A stretch of DNA of 64,000 nucleotides from Cyanophora paradoxa (GCA_004431415.1 QPMI01000453.1:124001-188000); one strand, 5' to 3'; shown: positions 22,529-34,794, counted from the stretch's first letter. Made by a program: numbers and translations. The notes: generated by a model from the sequence alone, not told the origin.

Positions 22529-24334
22529 ATGACCGAGCCGCAGCGTAAAAGGAGGCGATGGGACGAGCCGGGCGATGCGGGTGGCAGCCCTTCGCCGCCC
22601 CCGGCAGTCGGAGTCGCCGGCCTCACTCCTGTCCAGCAGCTCGCGATGTCTCTGAGCGCGACGGGCGTTCCGGCTGGAGCGGCAGCAGATGCCGCTCGCG
22701 AGGCTGCAGCACGGGCCGCGCGAGAGGCCGCGGCGAAGATTAATGAGCAGCTCGGCAAGCAGCAGCCGCCCACGCCCAGTGGCGTTTTGGTCGGCGTTTC
22801 GAAGCCTGGCGCGCTTTCCGATTCGACCTCCGCTCCCAGCGGCCCCGTCCAGAAGGAGTTCCCGATTGTGAGCGACCTCCTTCGCGCTGCTTCGGCATGC
22901 TCATGTCCTGACGCCCCGGCAGAACCATTACCCTCCACACCTGCGCTTTCTGCTCACAAAGGGAGACAATCATCGAGCAATAGCGGCGGAAACCGGCGCG
23001 TCTGTGACAAACAAGGCATGCCATGCCGCGAGGCTGCGCATCGTTCGCGCATCTGACCGGTTTTCGCAGGGCAAGTACGTGCCGCCGGGGCAGCAGGCTG
23101 TCGGCGATGAGAAGCCGCTGTACCTTCTCGTTTCGGGGCCCTCGGAGGAGGCGGTCGAAAAGGCGATCGACAAGCTGCACACCATCGCGCAGTCCAACGA
23201 CGGCAAGAGCCAGCGGCCAGAGTTCGCGGTGGGTCGCTCTTCGTCGACCACGCGTCCGCGCGCCGCCTGAGCTCAGCCCCGCAGCCGCGAGCCCCGCGCA
23301 TGGTGTCGTATCGCGTGTGGGTGAACATGCAGGTGCGCCGCACGCATCGCCGCCGCCGGTCGGCGATTCCGCTCCGCTCACGCTGCGCGGCAGCCGATGG
23401 ATGGGTTCGATCTGTTCGGCAAGCTCCGCGGCCCCGACGTGCGCCCGCTCGCGCCGCGCCGCCGCGGCCGCCGATTGCTCAGCCGAGGGCGCAGGACTCG
23501 TACCTGAAGCACATCGAGAAGGAGACGGGTGCGATGCTCTCGATCCGCGGCCGCGGCTCGGGTTTCAAGGAGGAGAGCGGGGAGGGTGCGGCCGCCCGCC
23601 CGTTCCGCCGCGACCCGCCGTCGCCGAGCGCTGAAGGCGCGCCGCAGAGTCTGCTGAGAACCTGCACGTCTTCTGCCAGGCGCCGAACCATCAGGTTCTG
23701 GACAGCGCCAAGTCTCTCGCCAGCAACCTCATCGCGACCGTCCGGAAGCAGTACGACGAGCACAGGCGCGCGGGCGCGAATCGCGTACCCCGGCACCCCT
23801 CGCCGCGTACCCCCTCGTCGCGCTGACGCGGGATACAGGGCCTCGAAGATACCGAAGCCGCCCCCGCGCCCCGCCCCGGGCCCCTACGGCGCCTACCCCC
23901 CTCCCCCCTACGGCATGTACCCGGGTGCTCCCGCCTACGGCTACCCTGGGGCCTACCCCGGCGTGCGTTCATTCCTTGGCGTCGCTGCACATGTCTTAGC
24001 ACTGACACGCTGTCCAGTACCCCCCTGCGTACGGTGCCGCGCCCGGCGCCCCGGCGGCCTACGGCGCGGACGGAGCGGCGGCAGCGTACCCCTCTCCGTA
24101 CGGCGCTGCGCCTGGCGTCCCGGCGGCCTCCGCCGCTGGGGGCGATGCGGCTGGGAGCGCTTCGTCGCCCCAGCCGGCTGCCGGCACAGCGGCCGCTGCT
24201 GCGGCGTCGGGCGCTGCGGCGGCGGCGTACGGGTACGGCGCCTACAACCCGTACGCCGCTTACGGGTACAACTACAACGCGTACGCCGGGTATCCGGGCT
24301 ACGGCGCTGCAGCCGGGGCGGGCGACGCGTCCGG

Positions 24335-24365
<31 letters not shown>

Positions 24366-24392
24366 GGGTCGGATGGATCGGGAGGCTCCTGA
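22529..24392 (+). CDS. KHDC4/BLOM7-like KH-domain RNA-binding protein
   Basis: Probable nuclear RNA-binding protein of the KHDC4 (BLOM7, plant RIK) family, linked to pre-mRNA splicing. The N-terminus PQRKRRRWDEP matches the family's basic SRWDxP start and is followed by an Ala-rich helix ending AAAKINEQL, also typical. The first KH-like region reads LRFLLTKGDNHRAIAAETGA-SVTNK, spliced to GKYVPPGQQAVGDEKPLYLL. The second reads DSYLKHIEKETGAMLSIRGRGSGF (GxGSGF loop), then LHVFCQAPNHQVLDSAKSLA and NLIATVRKQYDEH. The C-terminal third is Pro/Tyr/Gly/Ala-rich (YGAYPPPPYGMYPG) and ends in a Gln10 run. The intron 23016-23069 has a GC donor. ATG 22529 begins the family-like N-terminus. The stop is at 24390-24392. 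Confidence 0.75.
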
Positions 24393-24884
24393 TCTAGCTC
24401 TTCGTGGCTCTCCCATGCATTTTCTTCCATTCGAATCGCCCTTTCCAATTCCAGTACCGTCCACACTTTGCAGAGATGCACTCACAGTGCGCGGGCTCGT
24501 GGATGGGGGCCGACGGGGCCATGATCATGAAAGCTCATATGCATGCACCGCCGCGGACGCTAGCGCTATATCCATCACAGCTGCAGGCGCACGGCCTATG
24601 CTTCAAGTTTGCAACTCTACCCCCGGCCCAGCTGCAGCCTGCAGCTTCAGTGCTGCATCAAGTGAAAGCGGCTCCTCGCCGAGACGACCACTGAGCGCGG
24701 GTGCAGCGCACGCAGCTTGAATCACCCCGCGTGAAGCCACGTGCAAGTTCACCGCTCGCGCTTCGAGGACCTGGCGGCGCCTAGCGAGCGATCCGAACTT
24801 GTGTGCTTAGCTCTAGTGCCGTCGTTCGATTTGGAATCTACGCAGCAATCTACTCGGCGGGCCCTGACCGCGCACCCGCAGGAC

Positions 24885-25454
24885 ATGGGAAGCTCGAGGG
24901 AGGTGAACCTGCAGCTGTGGAGAGAGGGGCGGACGGAGTGGCCGGCGACGGAGATCTCGCTGGCTGGGCCGGAGAACGTCAGTGAGCTCGACCTCAGCGG
25001 GAACGAGCTCACGAGCATCCCGGGGGCCGAGCTCGCTGAGCTGACGAACCTGGAGGTGCTGCGGTTGGATGGCAACTGGCTGACGGCGCTTCCGCCGGAG
25101 ATCGGACGCCTTGCGGCCCTGCGGGAATTGCATGTGGGCGGTAACCGCCTGACGACGCTGCCGCCGGAGATCGGGCGCCTCGCGGCCCTGCGGGAGATGC
25201 ACGTGGGCAGCAACCGGCTGACGGCGCTGCCGCCGGAGATCGGACGCCTCGCCAACTTGCATAAGCTGTTCGTGCACGGCAACCCCGTCCTGGACTCGTG
25301 GCCCGAGCCCGTCCGTCGCGCCGTCAACAACAATACGAACTACGACGGAGGCGAAGCGCAATGCACCGCTGTCCTCTCGTACCTCCGCTCCCTCCCCGCT
25401 CCGACTTCCGCGGTGCGCCTCCCACGCCCGGCCGCCCCTGCCGCCCCGCCCTGA
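24885..25454 (+). CDS. small leucine-rich-repeat protein
   Basis: About 189 residues in one exon from ATG 24885. After a short head come five to six 23-residue LRRs of the intracellular plant Ras-group/SHOC2 type: LSGNELTSIPGAELAELTNL, LDGNWLTALPPEIGRLAAL, VGGNRLTTLPPEIGRLAAL, VGSNRLTALPPEIGRLANL, then a cap (FVHGNPVLDSWPEPVRRAV). The C-terminus is Pro/Ala-rich. The middle repeats are nearly identical in DNA (69-bp unit), a sign of recent duplication or gene conversion. No signal peptide or kinase domain is visible. It probably acts as a protein-interaction scaffold, partner unknown. Further exons in the Pro-rich downstream DNA cannot be excluded. Confidence 0.7.
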   Translation: MGSSREVNLQLWREGRTEWPATEISLAGPENVSELDLSGNELTSIPGAELAELTNLEVLRLDGNWLTALPPEIGRLAALRELHVGGNRLTTLPPEIGRLAALREMHVGSNRLTALPPEIGRLANLHKLFVHGNPVLDSWPEPVRRAVNNNTNYDGGEAQCTAVLSYLRSLPAPTSAVRLPRPAAPAAPP

Positions 25455-26530
25455 CCACATCCGCGCGCAGCCAGCCGCCGCCGCCCCGCCTGCCCCCGCC
25501 GCTGCCGAGGCCCGCAAAGCTCCGGCTGTGTAAAGCTACCGTCCGACGGTCCCCTCGACTCCCGTAGATTCTGCCGCCCCCGCCGCTGCTTGCGCTCCAG
25601 CCCCCGCCGCCGCCCGTCAGCAGCGGGGCCGCCCCCGCCAGCGTTCGCTCAACCAGCCAGGCCGGATCCAACCCTCGTGTCCCCTCCCTCACCGGCCCAG
25701 ACCCCGGGTCCGAAGAGAGCCACCCTCGCGGTGCCCGTACCCCCCACCCCTCCCCCACCCTCCCGCGCGCTCTGATCATTGCTGTTCTTCAACAGGGGTC
25801 GATCCCCGGCGTCGCTGCCCAGGCATGGCTGGAGGGCTCGGATGAGCCGGGCCGCCCCCGGTCGCCCATGGCCAGCACTGCGCCGTTACGTATACCTTCG
25901 CCTGGAGGCCCGCGGCCGCCTCGGCTCCCGCTCGCCAGCGTGTACTGTAGCAGTAGCGCTCGACACTTTCGATCGCCTTCCCAGCCGCCGAGCTGCAGGC
26001 TGCCGCCTGCGGCCTGCCGACGGCGCTTACGTCTACTTGTACATGTACTAGATAGGATTTAATTAAAGAGCATGCGCAGTGCAAGCGTGCTATTTGCATT
26101 CCCCTGCAGCTAGCGCTGGCCCAGTGGGTCCTGCTAGTGCTGCCCCGTCGTGGCCGCCAGTGCTAGTGCCGGCGGCGCTACGATTTACGCAGGCGACCGA
26201 CCGAACCGTCCCCCCTCCGTGCCCCGCCGCGCTGACGATCCGGAGGGGGAGGGCGGGCTGCCGGGCGCCCCATGGCCAGGCAGGGCTCTGTCTGTTCGAA
26301 TTCGCTAGCTATAGTACTAAATGTTCACCCCTCGCGGTGTAGCCCTCGACAGCACGCATCTAGACAGCGCCCCCTCCCCAAGCCCACGCGCACCAAAGCG
26401 TAACCCCCGCCGCTCACGATCGCCCCCCTTTAGTCCGGTGCGTTGCGAGGAGGAGACTGATGGGGCAATCTCGCATTCGAACAGAATCGAATCCAGTGGC
26501 GGTGGGCTGGCCCTCCTCGCGAGAGGACGC
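25455..26530. other. intergenic, C-rich then mixed
   Basis: It lies between the LRR gene (+) and the end of RPS3A (-). The left half is a C-rich stretch giving proline-rich frames in several phases. The right half is mixed, with AGCTGCAG-type palindromes. I see no gene I can support. Confidence 0.45.
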
Positions 26531-27969
26531 TTAGGCGGTCTCAGCGGCCTTCTCCTCAGCCGGGCGGGCGACCTTGGCGCCAACCTCCTCGGTGACGTCG
26601 CCGTGCAGCTCCATGAGCTTGGACACTGCGGCGCGGCGCGCGTGAGGAGGCGAGGGGGGCGGCGGCGGCGGCGGCAGAGCAGCAGCGGTCGACGCGGGGC
26701 GGAGCGGGGGGCCGCACCGTCGAACTTGGGCATCTTGAGCATCTTCACCTTGCGGATGTAGACGTTCTGGAGGGGGTAGATGCCGTGGCACGCCTTCTCG
26801 ATCTCCTTGCCGATCATCTCGGGCACGCTGCGCCCCGCCGATCAGCGTCCGTCCACGCTGCTCGGCGGCACTCGGCAGTCTCTAGGCGGCCCGGTGCGGC
26901 GCTGCCGGGGAGCGACCCGAGCGAGGGCGAAAAGGAACCAAAAGGACTCACAACTTCTGGACGAGCTCCTTGAGGTCGGAGGTGGTCGCCTCCTTCGTCA
27001 TGATGTCGATCATCTGCAGCGCGAGCGCGCGATCAGCACGGCAACAGGCGAGCTGCAGCGCCGCGATCGAACCTTCTTGCGGATCTGCTTGATCTGAGAA
27101 GTCTGCGCGTAGCAGGTCTTCTTGGCCTGGTTCGGGCGCTTCTTGGTGAAAGCGATGGCGAACAGACGCAGGATGTAGCCATCTGCGCACGCGCACGGCA
27201 CGGTCAACGACCGAGCCAGCAGCTGCAATCGCGACTAAGCTGCCCCGGCTGCCTCCCCGCCGCCAGCTGCAGATAAAGCGGTATAGCTGCACTGAAAGGG
27301 GCCAATAGCTGCGTCCAGCTCCGCGCCCAGCCCGCTGCACAGCTCCCGCCGCCAACTATGCCTGATCCCGCCCGAGCTGCAGAACGCGCTGACCAGTGGT
27401 CTTCACATCGACGTGGGCCTCGATGAGAGTCTGCCACTTGCGGACGAGCGAGCGGATCTTGTCCGTGGTGAAGTCCATCCCGTAGAAGTTCAGGAGGCAG
27501 GCGCGGCCCTGGACATCCTCGCAGCGGAGCTTCATCTTACGGAACGCCTGATCCTCATCCTTGTTGAGGTCAGCAAGCGACACCTCGAAGATACGGCCCT
27601 TGAGCCCCTCAGAGGCGATCTCTGCGCGGCGCGCTCGCGATGAGCGGCGGGAGCGCGCGGGAGGGTGCGGCTTGGCGAGCGGGAGCACGCTCGGGCCGGC
27701 CGCTATAGAGCCGCTGTAACTAGGCATATAGCGGGCGGGGCGCACTGGTGCCGGTGGTACGGGTGACGAGGGTCTTCCCGACAGTGCGCTGGGAGAAGAC
27801 CGACGGGGCCTTAAGATCGTACCAGTCCTTACGCGAGAACGGGTCGATGCTGCGCAGCGCGGCAGCGCTCCGCGTGAGCTAGGCCGAGGTCAGACCGAGA
27901 TCGGACGCACATCTTCTTCTTCGTGCCCTTCTTGCCCTTGGTAAGGCGCTTGTTCTTCCCGACCGCCAT
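26531..27969 (-). CDS. RPS3A: 40S ribosomal protein eS1 (RPS3A)
   Basis: Cytosolic small-subunit ribosomal protein eS1. ATG at 27969 opens [19 protein letters not shown], the family's near-invariant N-terminus. Then [17 protein letters not shown] and [170 protein letters not shown] and the end [17 protein letters not shown]. The stop is at 26531-26533. About seven exons and roughly 260 residues, as expected. Introns are 70-230 bp and less regular than in neighbouring genes. Confidence 0.95.
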
Positions 27970-30005
27970 CTGCGCCCGCTGTGAGCCAGGCGCGAGGAGA
28001 CCCGGCGCTGTGTTAGGTCGCACGTTGCCCCGAATGACGCACCAACACCGCGAAACCACGTACCCCTTTTGCGGGCCTTGCTGAACACTTCAAGGCAGAG
28101 ACGGCATCCGAGACACTGTCAAAGCGCCGCGGACGAGACGCCGCCCGATGGCCGGGCCGTGGCGGCCTGCAGTGTTGAGGCTGCACAGTGAAGCGCGTGC
28201 ACAGGAACGAACGTCATTCGGCTCGTTTTACGCAGGTGAGCTTTCTGGCAGGCGTAGAAAGCCCTCAGCTGGTGCGCTTGCGGCCGGCTGGCCGGCCGCA
28301 TCTGACTGCTCTCGCTGCAGACGGTTGGGGGGCGCTACCGGAGCTCAGCGCGGCGCGTCAGCCGCGAGCGCCTCGCAGCGCGCGTTTACGGATAGCGCTT
28401 GCCTTCCCGCGGCCTCTCCGGTCGACGTCCCGCGAACGTCGTCCAAAGTGGAGCAGCCAGCTGCCGCGGCCAGCGCCACTCTTCGCGCGTCATTCGCGTT
28501 AGCGTTTCGCTGCCTTCTTTACCAGGATCCGTTGCAGCTGCCAGGCCGCAAGAGCAAGACCGTAGATGCATGAATAGCTTACCTTTGCTCACGATTGATG
28601 GGCAAGTCAGGTGTGCTCCCCGCGATTGAAGCCTTCAGGATCTTCTTACAGGGGTCTTCCGAAGCCAAGCTCCAGCCCCGCCCATGGCCGAGCGCGTGCG
28701 TTCTCCTTCCGTCCCCTCCACCACAATGGAGGGAGAGCTGGTTGATCTCACTCAAACCTCAATCCCTCCAGGAGGAGGAGGGCGGCGGCAGGCGAGAGCT
28801 GGCGGGAGCATGCGGGTTCCCCTAGACTCTAGATCTCCAGCAGGGCTTGCCTGCCAGGTCGCCCGCCGGCAGCTGGGCCGACCCCCCAGCGTCCCCTCCA
28901 CTCCGCCGCCCAGTCCGGCCCGGCCAGAGGGCGAGTCGATGCTGCGCAGCCTTCGGATCCTTCCTCGTCGTACCCATCGGCATCCTCTACGTTCGCAACC
29001 CCGCACCCCTCCCCCGCCCCGGCCGATCTCACCGTACCCCGCCCCGGCCGATCTCACCGTACCCCGCAGCATCGATGTGCGAGTCCGTCCCGTTCCCGTA
29101 CCCCCTTCCTGTCCGTCCTTCGGGCCCCGGGTCCCCTTTCCTTTTGTTTCCTCGCTATACCCTTTCCTCGTTAGACACTTTCGTACGCGGCCCCGCGCCG
29201 TAACCCCCCCCCCCCTCCCCCCTCCCTCCGCCCCCCCCCCCCCCCCCCGCGGCTCCCCCCTACTTATACCAGCAGGCGATTATTGTCAACCTCCTCTCTA
29301 TGCGCTTCAATCTAGAAACCCCCTTTGCGCTCCCGATTGCGTACCCGGGGGCACGCCGTTCACGGGGGTACACCCCTCCCGCAGGTCGACGTCGACCCCG
29401 CGCGCTCTGGCCTGCTGGCGGGATAGATCGTCTCAAGGGGCCCGTACCGTTCCACGTGGGGCGGCTGGAGCCTTCGCGAGACACGCCGCCCGCCTGCGGC
29501 CCCCAGCCTCTGCCCGGCGATGCCGCGCGGCGCTAGGTCTGATGCCGCGCGGCGCTAGGTCTATAGCTTCGAGCTGCGATTCTCGAGCGTCGTGCATCGC
29601 GCGGCGCGGCCTTCTCTAGCGCTTCGCCTTCCTGCCTTCTAAACCTCTTCTCGGCCGGCTCTAGATCTGCAGCTGCAGCGCTAGCGCGCCTCCAGCACTA
29701 GTATTGTGTCCGGCGCCCGCGTGCCCAGCTAGCTAGCTCAGCGCCTAGCGCTCAGCTATAGGTAAGATCGTGTGCATTTGCTGTACAGCGTTTGCGCATG
29801 CAAGCAACAACGTTTTTCCTGTGCGCGGACCAGCGAGGCCTCACGCGCATGGTCAGCGCGGATCGACGGCCGGACCGGGCCGGGCCGCTGCGCATGCGGC
29901 GCGGCCGCGCTAGCGCTAGCGCTGAAATTTGATCCCGGATGGGGGGGGATGAAATCAGCCGGTGCTTCGGTACCCCGTTCTTGTCGAAGTGACGTAGTCT
30001 CGAAG
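27970..30005. other. intergenic between divergent genes; possible small gene
   Basis: About 2 kb between RPS3A (-) and the WDR74-like gene (+). A possible + strand gene lies at about 28727-29430: an ATG at 28727 (MEGELVDLTQTSIPP), a hydrophobic stretch FGSFLVVPIGILYV near 28950 with a probable membrane helix, intron-like DNA with GTACCCC, then QQAIIVNLLSMRF after a CAG at about 29275. The pieces cannot be assembled with confidence and match no family I know. C-runs, including C18 at 29231-29248, lie in the intron-like part. The rest (29430-30005) holds nothing recognisable. Confidence 0.3.
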
Positions 30006-32671
30006 ATGAGGCTCGTCGTGGGCGACGAGACAGGCCTCTTAAAAGGTACACGACGCTTCTTATCTAGCTGACAGAATCGTGCCGCGCCCCGCTCGCCATG
30101 CTGAGGCGCGACGGGGTCTGCAGTCGTGTCGGTGGAGGATGGGCGTGTAGTTCGAACGGTGGGATCGCAGCAGCGCGATTACGGCGTAGAGTGCATGTGC
30201 TGGGCCGACGCGCGCCCCGAAGAAGACCCGACGTTGGTGCGTGGCGCGCAGCGCGATCCCGGTGTGCGCACTAGGGATGAAACTCTAGCTGTATGCATAT
30301 GCGACCGCTTGTAGCACCCCCTGCGGCCCAGCGGGTCGCGATCGGCACCCCGGCGAGACGTGCACATCTTGACGGTCCTTCGGGCGCTGCGCAGGTCGCC
30401 GCGGGGCTGAAGAATGGAACGGTGCTGCTTTTCGACGCGTTCGACGAGTCTAGAAAGCCCGCGGTTCTCGGGAAGCCGACTGGCAAGAGCGTGCGCGGCG
30501 TCTGCGCGGCGGGCCGCGGCGATTCCGGCGGGTGCGCGACGCCAGCGGCCGCGCGCTCGGCCGGTCGGTCCCTGAAAGCGCCGCGCGCGCCGATCCCTGC
30601 AGGCGGCTCGCGGTCTGCTCGGAGGAGGGCGATCTCTCCCTGTACAGCGCGGCGCCCGATGCGCTCTTCGGCGGGGACGACGATCGCGAAGACGGGGGCG
30701 AGCCGCTGCGCAGTTTCAGCGTCGGGAAGCCCGTTTCGGTCATGCGCTCCAACGCCGCGGTGCGGGGCGCCGCGCTTGCGAGCGCGCGAGCGGGCGAGCG
30801 AGGCCGCGGCTGATCGGCGACGGTGCGGCCCGCTCGCAGGGTGCGGAGCTGGCTGTCGGCGGAAAGGAGCACGACCTGGAGGTGTACGACGTCGAGACGG
30901 GGCAGCGGAGCTTCCAGGCGAAGAACGTACCCGACGACAAGCTCCGCCTCCGCGTACCCGTCTGGGTCGCCGATGCGGCGTTCGTGCCCGGGGATCCCCA
31001 GCTGCTTGCGCTCGTCTCGGGGCACCGCCACGTGCGTCCTCCCTCCCCCGGGGCCGTCCAGGCCTTCCCCCCCCCCCCCCCCCCCCCCGCGCCCGCCCTC
31101 GCTGAACGGAGCGTCGTCCTCAGTACCGGCTGTACGACCGGCGGAAGCAGCGGCGACCGGTCGTGAGCGTCGAGGTCGGGGACAGCCCGTTCACGTCCCT
31201 CGCGGTCACTCCCGACGCCCGGTCCGCTGCTCCGCCCACCCACCCAGCCGCCCCCTTCCCGCCTTCCGCGCCCTCCCCGCCGCTCACTCACTGACCGCCC
31301 GACGCAGTATGGCGATCACCGGTGACGCCTCCGGCACCGTACGGCAGCTCGACCTGCGCACCGGTGAGCGCGTTCGACTTTAAGACGCCCGCCTCGAACC
31401 GCCTTGCGGGCCCCCTGGCCTGCTGAGCGACTCCGATCCCCTAGGGCCCTCGCCTGCCTGCCTGCCTGCCGCCCACCGCCCCCTCCCTCGCCTTCAGGGA
31501 AGGTGGCTGGCCATTTCAAGGGAGAGTTCGCCGGCGCCGTGCGATCGGTCGCAATCCACCCGCACGCGAGCGTCGTTGCCTCCGCTTGTCTTGACCGGTG
31601 CCTCCCGCCCGCCCGCCCGCCCCCCGCCCCACCGCATCCACTGACTGACCCCCGCGCCGCAGCTTTGTTCGGGTGCACCACTCGCAGACGCGGACAAAGA
31701 TCCTGAAGGCCCGCCGCGCCGTTCTGTCTACGCGTCTGCTTCTGCTGCTGCTCACGCCCGCGCAGCTGTACCTGAAGCAGAAGCTGACGGGCGTCCTGGT
31801 CTCTGGCGAGATGCCCCTGCCCACGCAGGCCTGCCCTGACCCTGCCGAGCGGAGCCGTGCGTCACCGCCGTCGTCCCCCCCATCCTCCGGCCCCCTCCGC
31901 GGCGCACTGAAGCGCGCGCCCAATCGCAGGGCTTGAGTTCTGGACCCCGGAGGGCGCGAAGGCGTACGGGAAGCTCAAGGCTGCGTTCGCGCGAACGAAG
32001 CAGGGGCGGGCGGCGGCGGCGGCGGCGGCGGAGGGCGCGGCGAAGCGGCGGCGCGGGCGCGAGGTCGACATGGACGACGAGAACGAAGGATCTGAGGCTG
32101 AGGACGAGGAGGGGAGCGAGGGGGCGGAGGACGACCCGTACGCGCAGCTCTTCGGCCCGGCCGAGGCGAAGGCCCGCGAGAAGGTAGTACCCCCCCTTCT
32201 GGCCTCCGCGAAGCATACGCTAAGCCAAACCGACTTTCGCTGCAGGCGGCCGCGATGTCTGCCGCCGCGCCCGTACCCCGGAGCAGGCCTGCCGACGAGG
32301 CAGGGGAAGAGGACGAGGAGGAAGAAGAGAACGACAGCGGCGACGCCGAGAGCAGCGACGGGGACGAGGAGGGCGGGGAGGAGGAAGAAGACGAGGAGAA
32401 GGAGGATAGCGGGGAAGAGGACAGCGAGGAGGAGGAGCGCCCCCCGGCCGCCCGCGCCGCCCGCGCCCCGAGGACCAGGGCCGGCAAGGGAGGGGCAGGG
32501 GCCGCTGGCGCCCCCGCGCCCGCGCCCGCGCCCGCGAGGAAGGGCGCGGGCGGCGCCAGGGCGGCTCCGGTCCCTGCCCCCAAGCCTGCCCCGAATCAGA
32601 AGAAGGGGGCCGCGCCGGCGCCGCGCCAAGCTGGGCCCGCAGCGATGAAGGGCGCCTCGAAAAGGCGATGA
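30006..32671 (+). CDS. WDR74/Nsa1-like WD40 ribosome-assembly factor
   Basis: Homologue of WDR74 (yeast Nsa1), a nucleolar seven-bladed beta-propeller that works with the AAA ATPase NVL/Rix7 in pre-60S maturation. The start MRLVVGDETGLLK matches the family's first blade. Later exons read YGVECMCWAD, VAAGLKNGTVLLFDAF, GAELAVGGKEHDLEVYDVET, FQAKNVPDDKLRLRVPVWV (the AKNVxxDxLxLxVPxW block is highly diagnostic), YRLYDRRKQRRPV, MAITGDASGTVRQLDLRTG, GAVRSVAIHPHASVVASACL and LYLKQKLTGVLVSGE. The last exon encodes a long disordered tail: acidic DE-rich blocks, then Ala/Pro/Lys-rich ending SKRR. The human protein has a much shorter tail. About ten exons, and one intron holds a C22 run (31067-31088). 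Stop at 32669-32671. Confidence 0.85.
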
Positions 32672-34794
32672 CGATTTCACATTTATAAATTAGAGTTTGT
32701 CAGTGTGTACGTGTTCCAGATATATCCGATGATCGCGATCGATCGTGATATCGATGAATATCAACTTGCAACTGGCATGCGCAATCATAGCGCTGCCGCG
32801 GCCAGCGCCGCGCCGCATGCGCACCCGGTGACCTGCTTCGACTTCGTTAGGGCCTCCTCGAGCTCCGGGGGACTAGATCTAGAGCAGGGAGCTCGAGAGC
32901 GCGGCGCCGCGCCGCGCGCGGCGGCCGGGCGCCGGGGCGGCAACTAGCTCATGTCATAAAACTTGATCAGCGGTTCATTGTCATAAAACTTGAATTCGAA
33001 ATTAGGCATGTACAGAGGGGGCAAGGGGATCCGGAAGGGGGAGAGGGGCCGGGCCGGGGCCGGGGCACGGCGGCCGGGGGGGCCAGGGCCTTTAAGCTTC
33101 GATCGGGCCTTCGAATTCGATTCGCGTTCGACGATTCGGCCAGCGAGTCGGCAGCGACGTCGACGCCCAATTAACGTCAACGTGCCCTCCTCTTCCGAGT
33201 GCCGAGCCTCGGAGCTCGAGGGCTCATGATCACGATCACGGCTCTAGATCTGGGCCGAAGTGCCGAACATCAGGCGGCTGGGCTTGAAGTTCGAATTCGC
33301 GCGCCTCTCCGATCATGATCATGAGTCATGACTCGTGTTAGGTTGAGTCGTTTATCAATGTACATGTATTCTCATGTGAACTCTTGATCGAGGAGGTTTA
33401 ACCCTATTATCGAAACTCTGAAAGCTTTTTTTCGACAGATTCAGGCCCAATTTGCGGGCAATTTGTTTGACTTCGAATTCGAATTCGATCGATCGCGCTG
33501 TTAATCGTCTATAATCATATATAAATTAGAATTAAAATTGCCGGCGAACGGTCCGGATCCGTGCGCGGACCGGTACCGTCGGTACGTACTGCGTACCGCG
33601 CGATCGCGAAGTCGGGCTCTCAGCCGGCCTTAACTATATATGCATGCAGATAATTATAAATTATAGAAAAGCTATATACTAGCTAGCTGAAAAGCTATAT
33701 ATAGAATAGCATAAATAATTCTAGCTGTATCTTATATATAGTAATTCAAAATGATAATGCAATTGAAAACCGTCCGGTATATTACGGCGGTACCGGTACC
33801 GGTACCGCAATTGAAATTGCTTACAGGAGGTATGTATACGCGTGTGGTACCGTAGTACCGGTGAATCGGCGGTGATCTGAAATTTCGATCAAAGTTCGGC
33901 GAATCGATAATCGGCCGCGGCCGCGGGCCGGGTGATCACTGATCATGATATCTGGGCCTCCGATCGCGATCCGATCCGAAATCCGGATCCGGCGCCGGCC
34001 GTTCACCAGTTACTGGGGGGGGTACTAGCCTACAACTAGGGGTCTACGAAAGACGCGGCCGAATATTGATTTGAGGGCAACTTGGGCAAAGGACTTAACA
34101 GCCTTTACTAGCATGTTCGTCAATCATTATTATTGTCCGTTTCGCATCAATGCGCCATCCGACGTCATTGATACATGATCAATCATGAATCTTGAGCTCG
34201 AGCCTCCATCGCGATATAGATAGATTCGCGAGCTCCGAAATCAGACTCTATCAGAGGTCTTCTATTTATAATTGTGAATTATATTATTTCACGAATTGCG
34301 CAAACTCCGAACGTTAACTCTGCAATCCACCAGAAGCTCGATGGAGCTTCGTAAGCGGACGCGTGCGTAGCACTGCGTACGCGCACGCACTGCCACGCAG
34401 CGTCGCAGACGTCTTCGAGGGACTCGCGCGCGGGAATTTGGATCGATCGAATTCGAAGTTCCGAAGTTCAACATCTAGACCCTAGGGGGAGGCTTTCACG
34501 CTTTCCTGCATGCGCATGCGCATGGCACGCCGTTTGCGCCGCGGCGCAGCTTCCTGAGCTTCGCGGCAGCTGAGCTGCGGGCCGGCCTGGAATCCTAGCG
34601 CTCGACATCTATATGTGGATGCGCCTGCGACAGGTAGAAGCAGCTGCAGTCGATCTTCAACTTGGCAGGGAGATATAGAGAGCCAGGCCAAGCTTTGTAC
34701 GGCTTTGCGACAGCAGCTGCTTAGCTGCAGCGGAACTGATTCGCGTCGTTCCCGCGCCTCTCCGGAGCGGGATCGACGATTTCCCGAGGGGTCG
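32672..34794. other. AT-rich, palindrome-rich intergenic island
   Basis: About 2.1 kb without a supportable gene. From about 33200 the composition falls well below the surroundings and palindromes crowd in: TGATCATGATCA, GAATTCGAATTC, TATATA/CTAGCTAG runs (33630-33735) and GGTACCGGTACCGGTACC (33791-33808). No long ORF. It may hold the upstream region of the gene at 34795. Confidence 0.5.
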
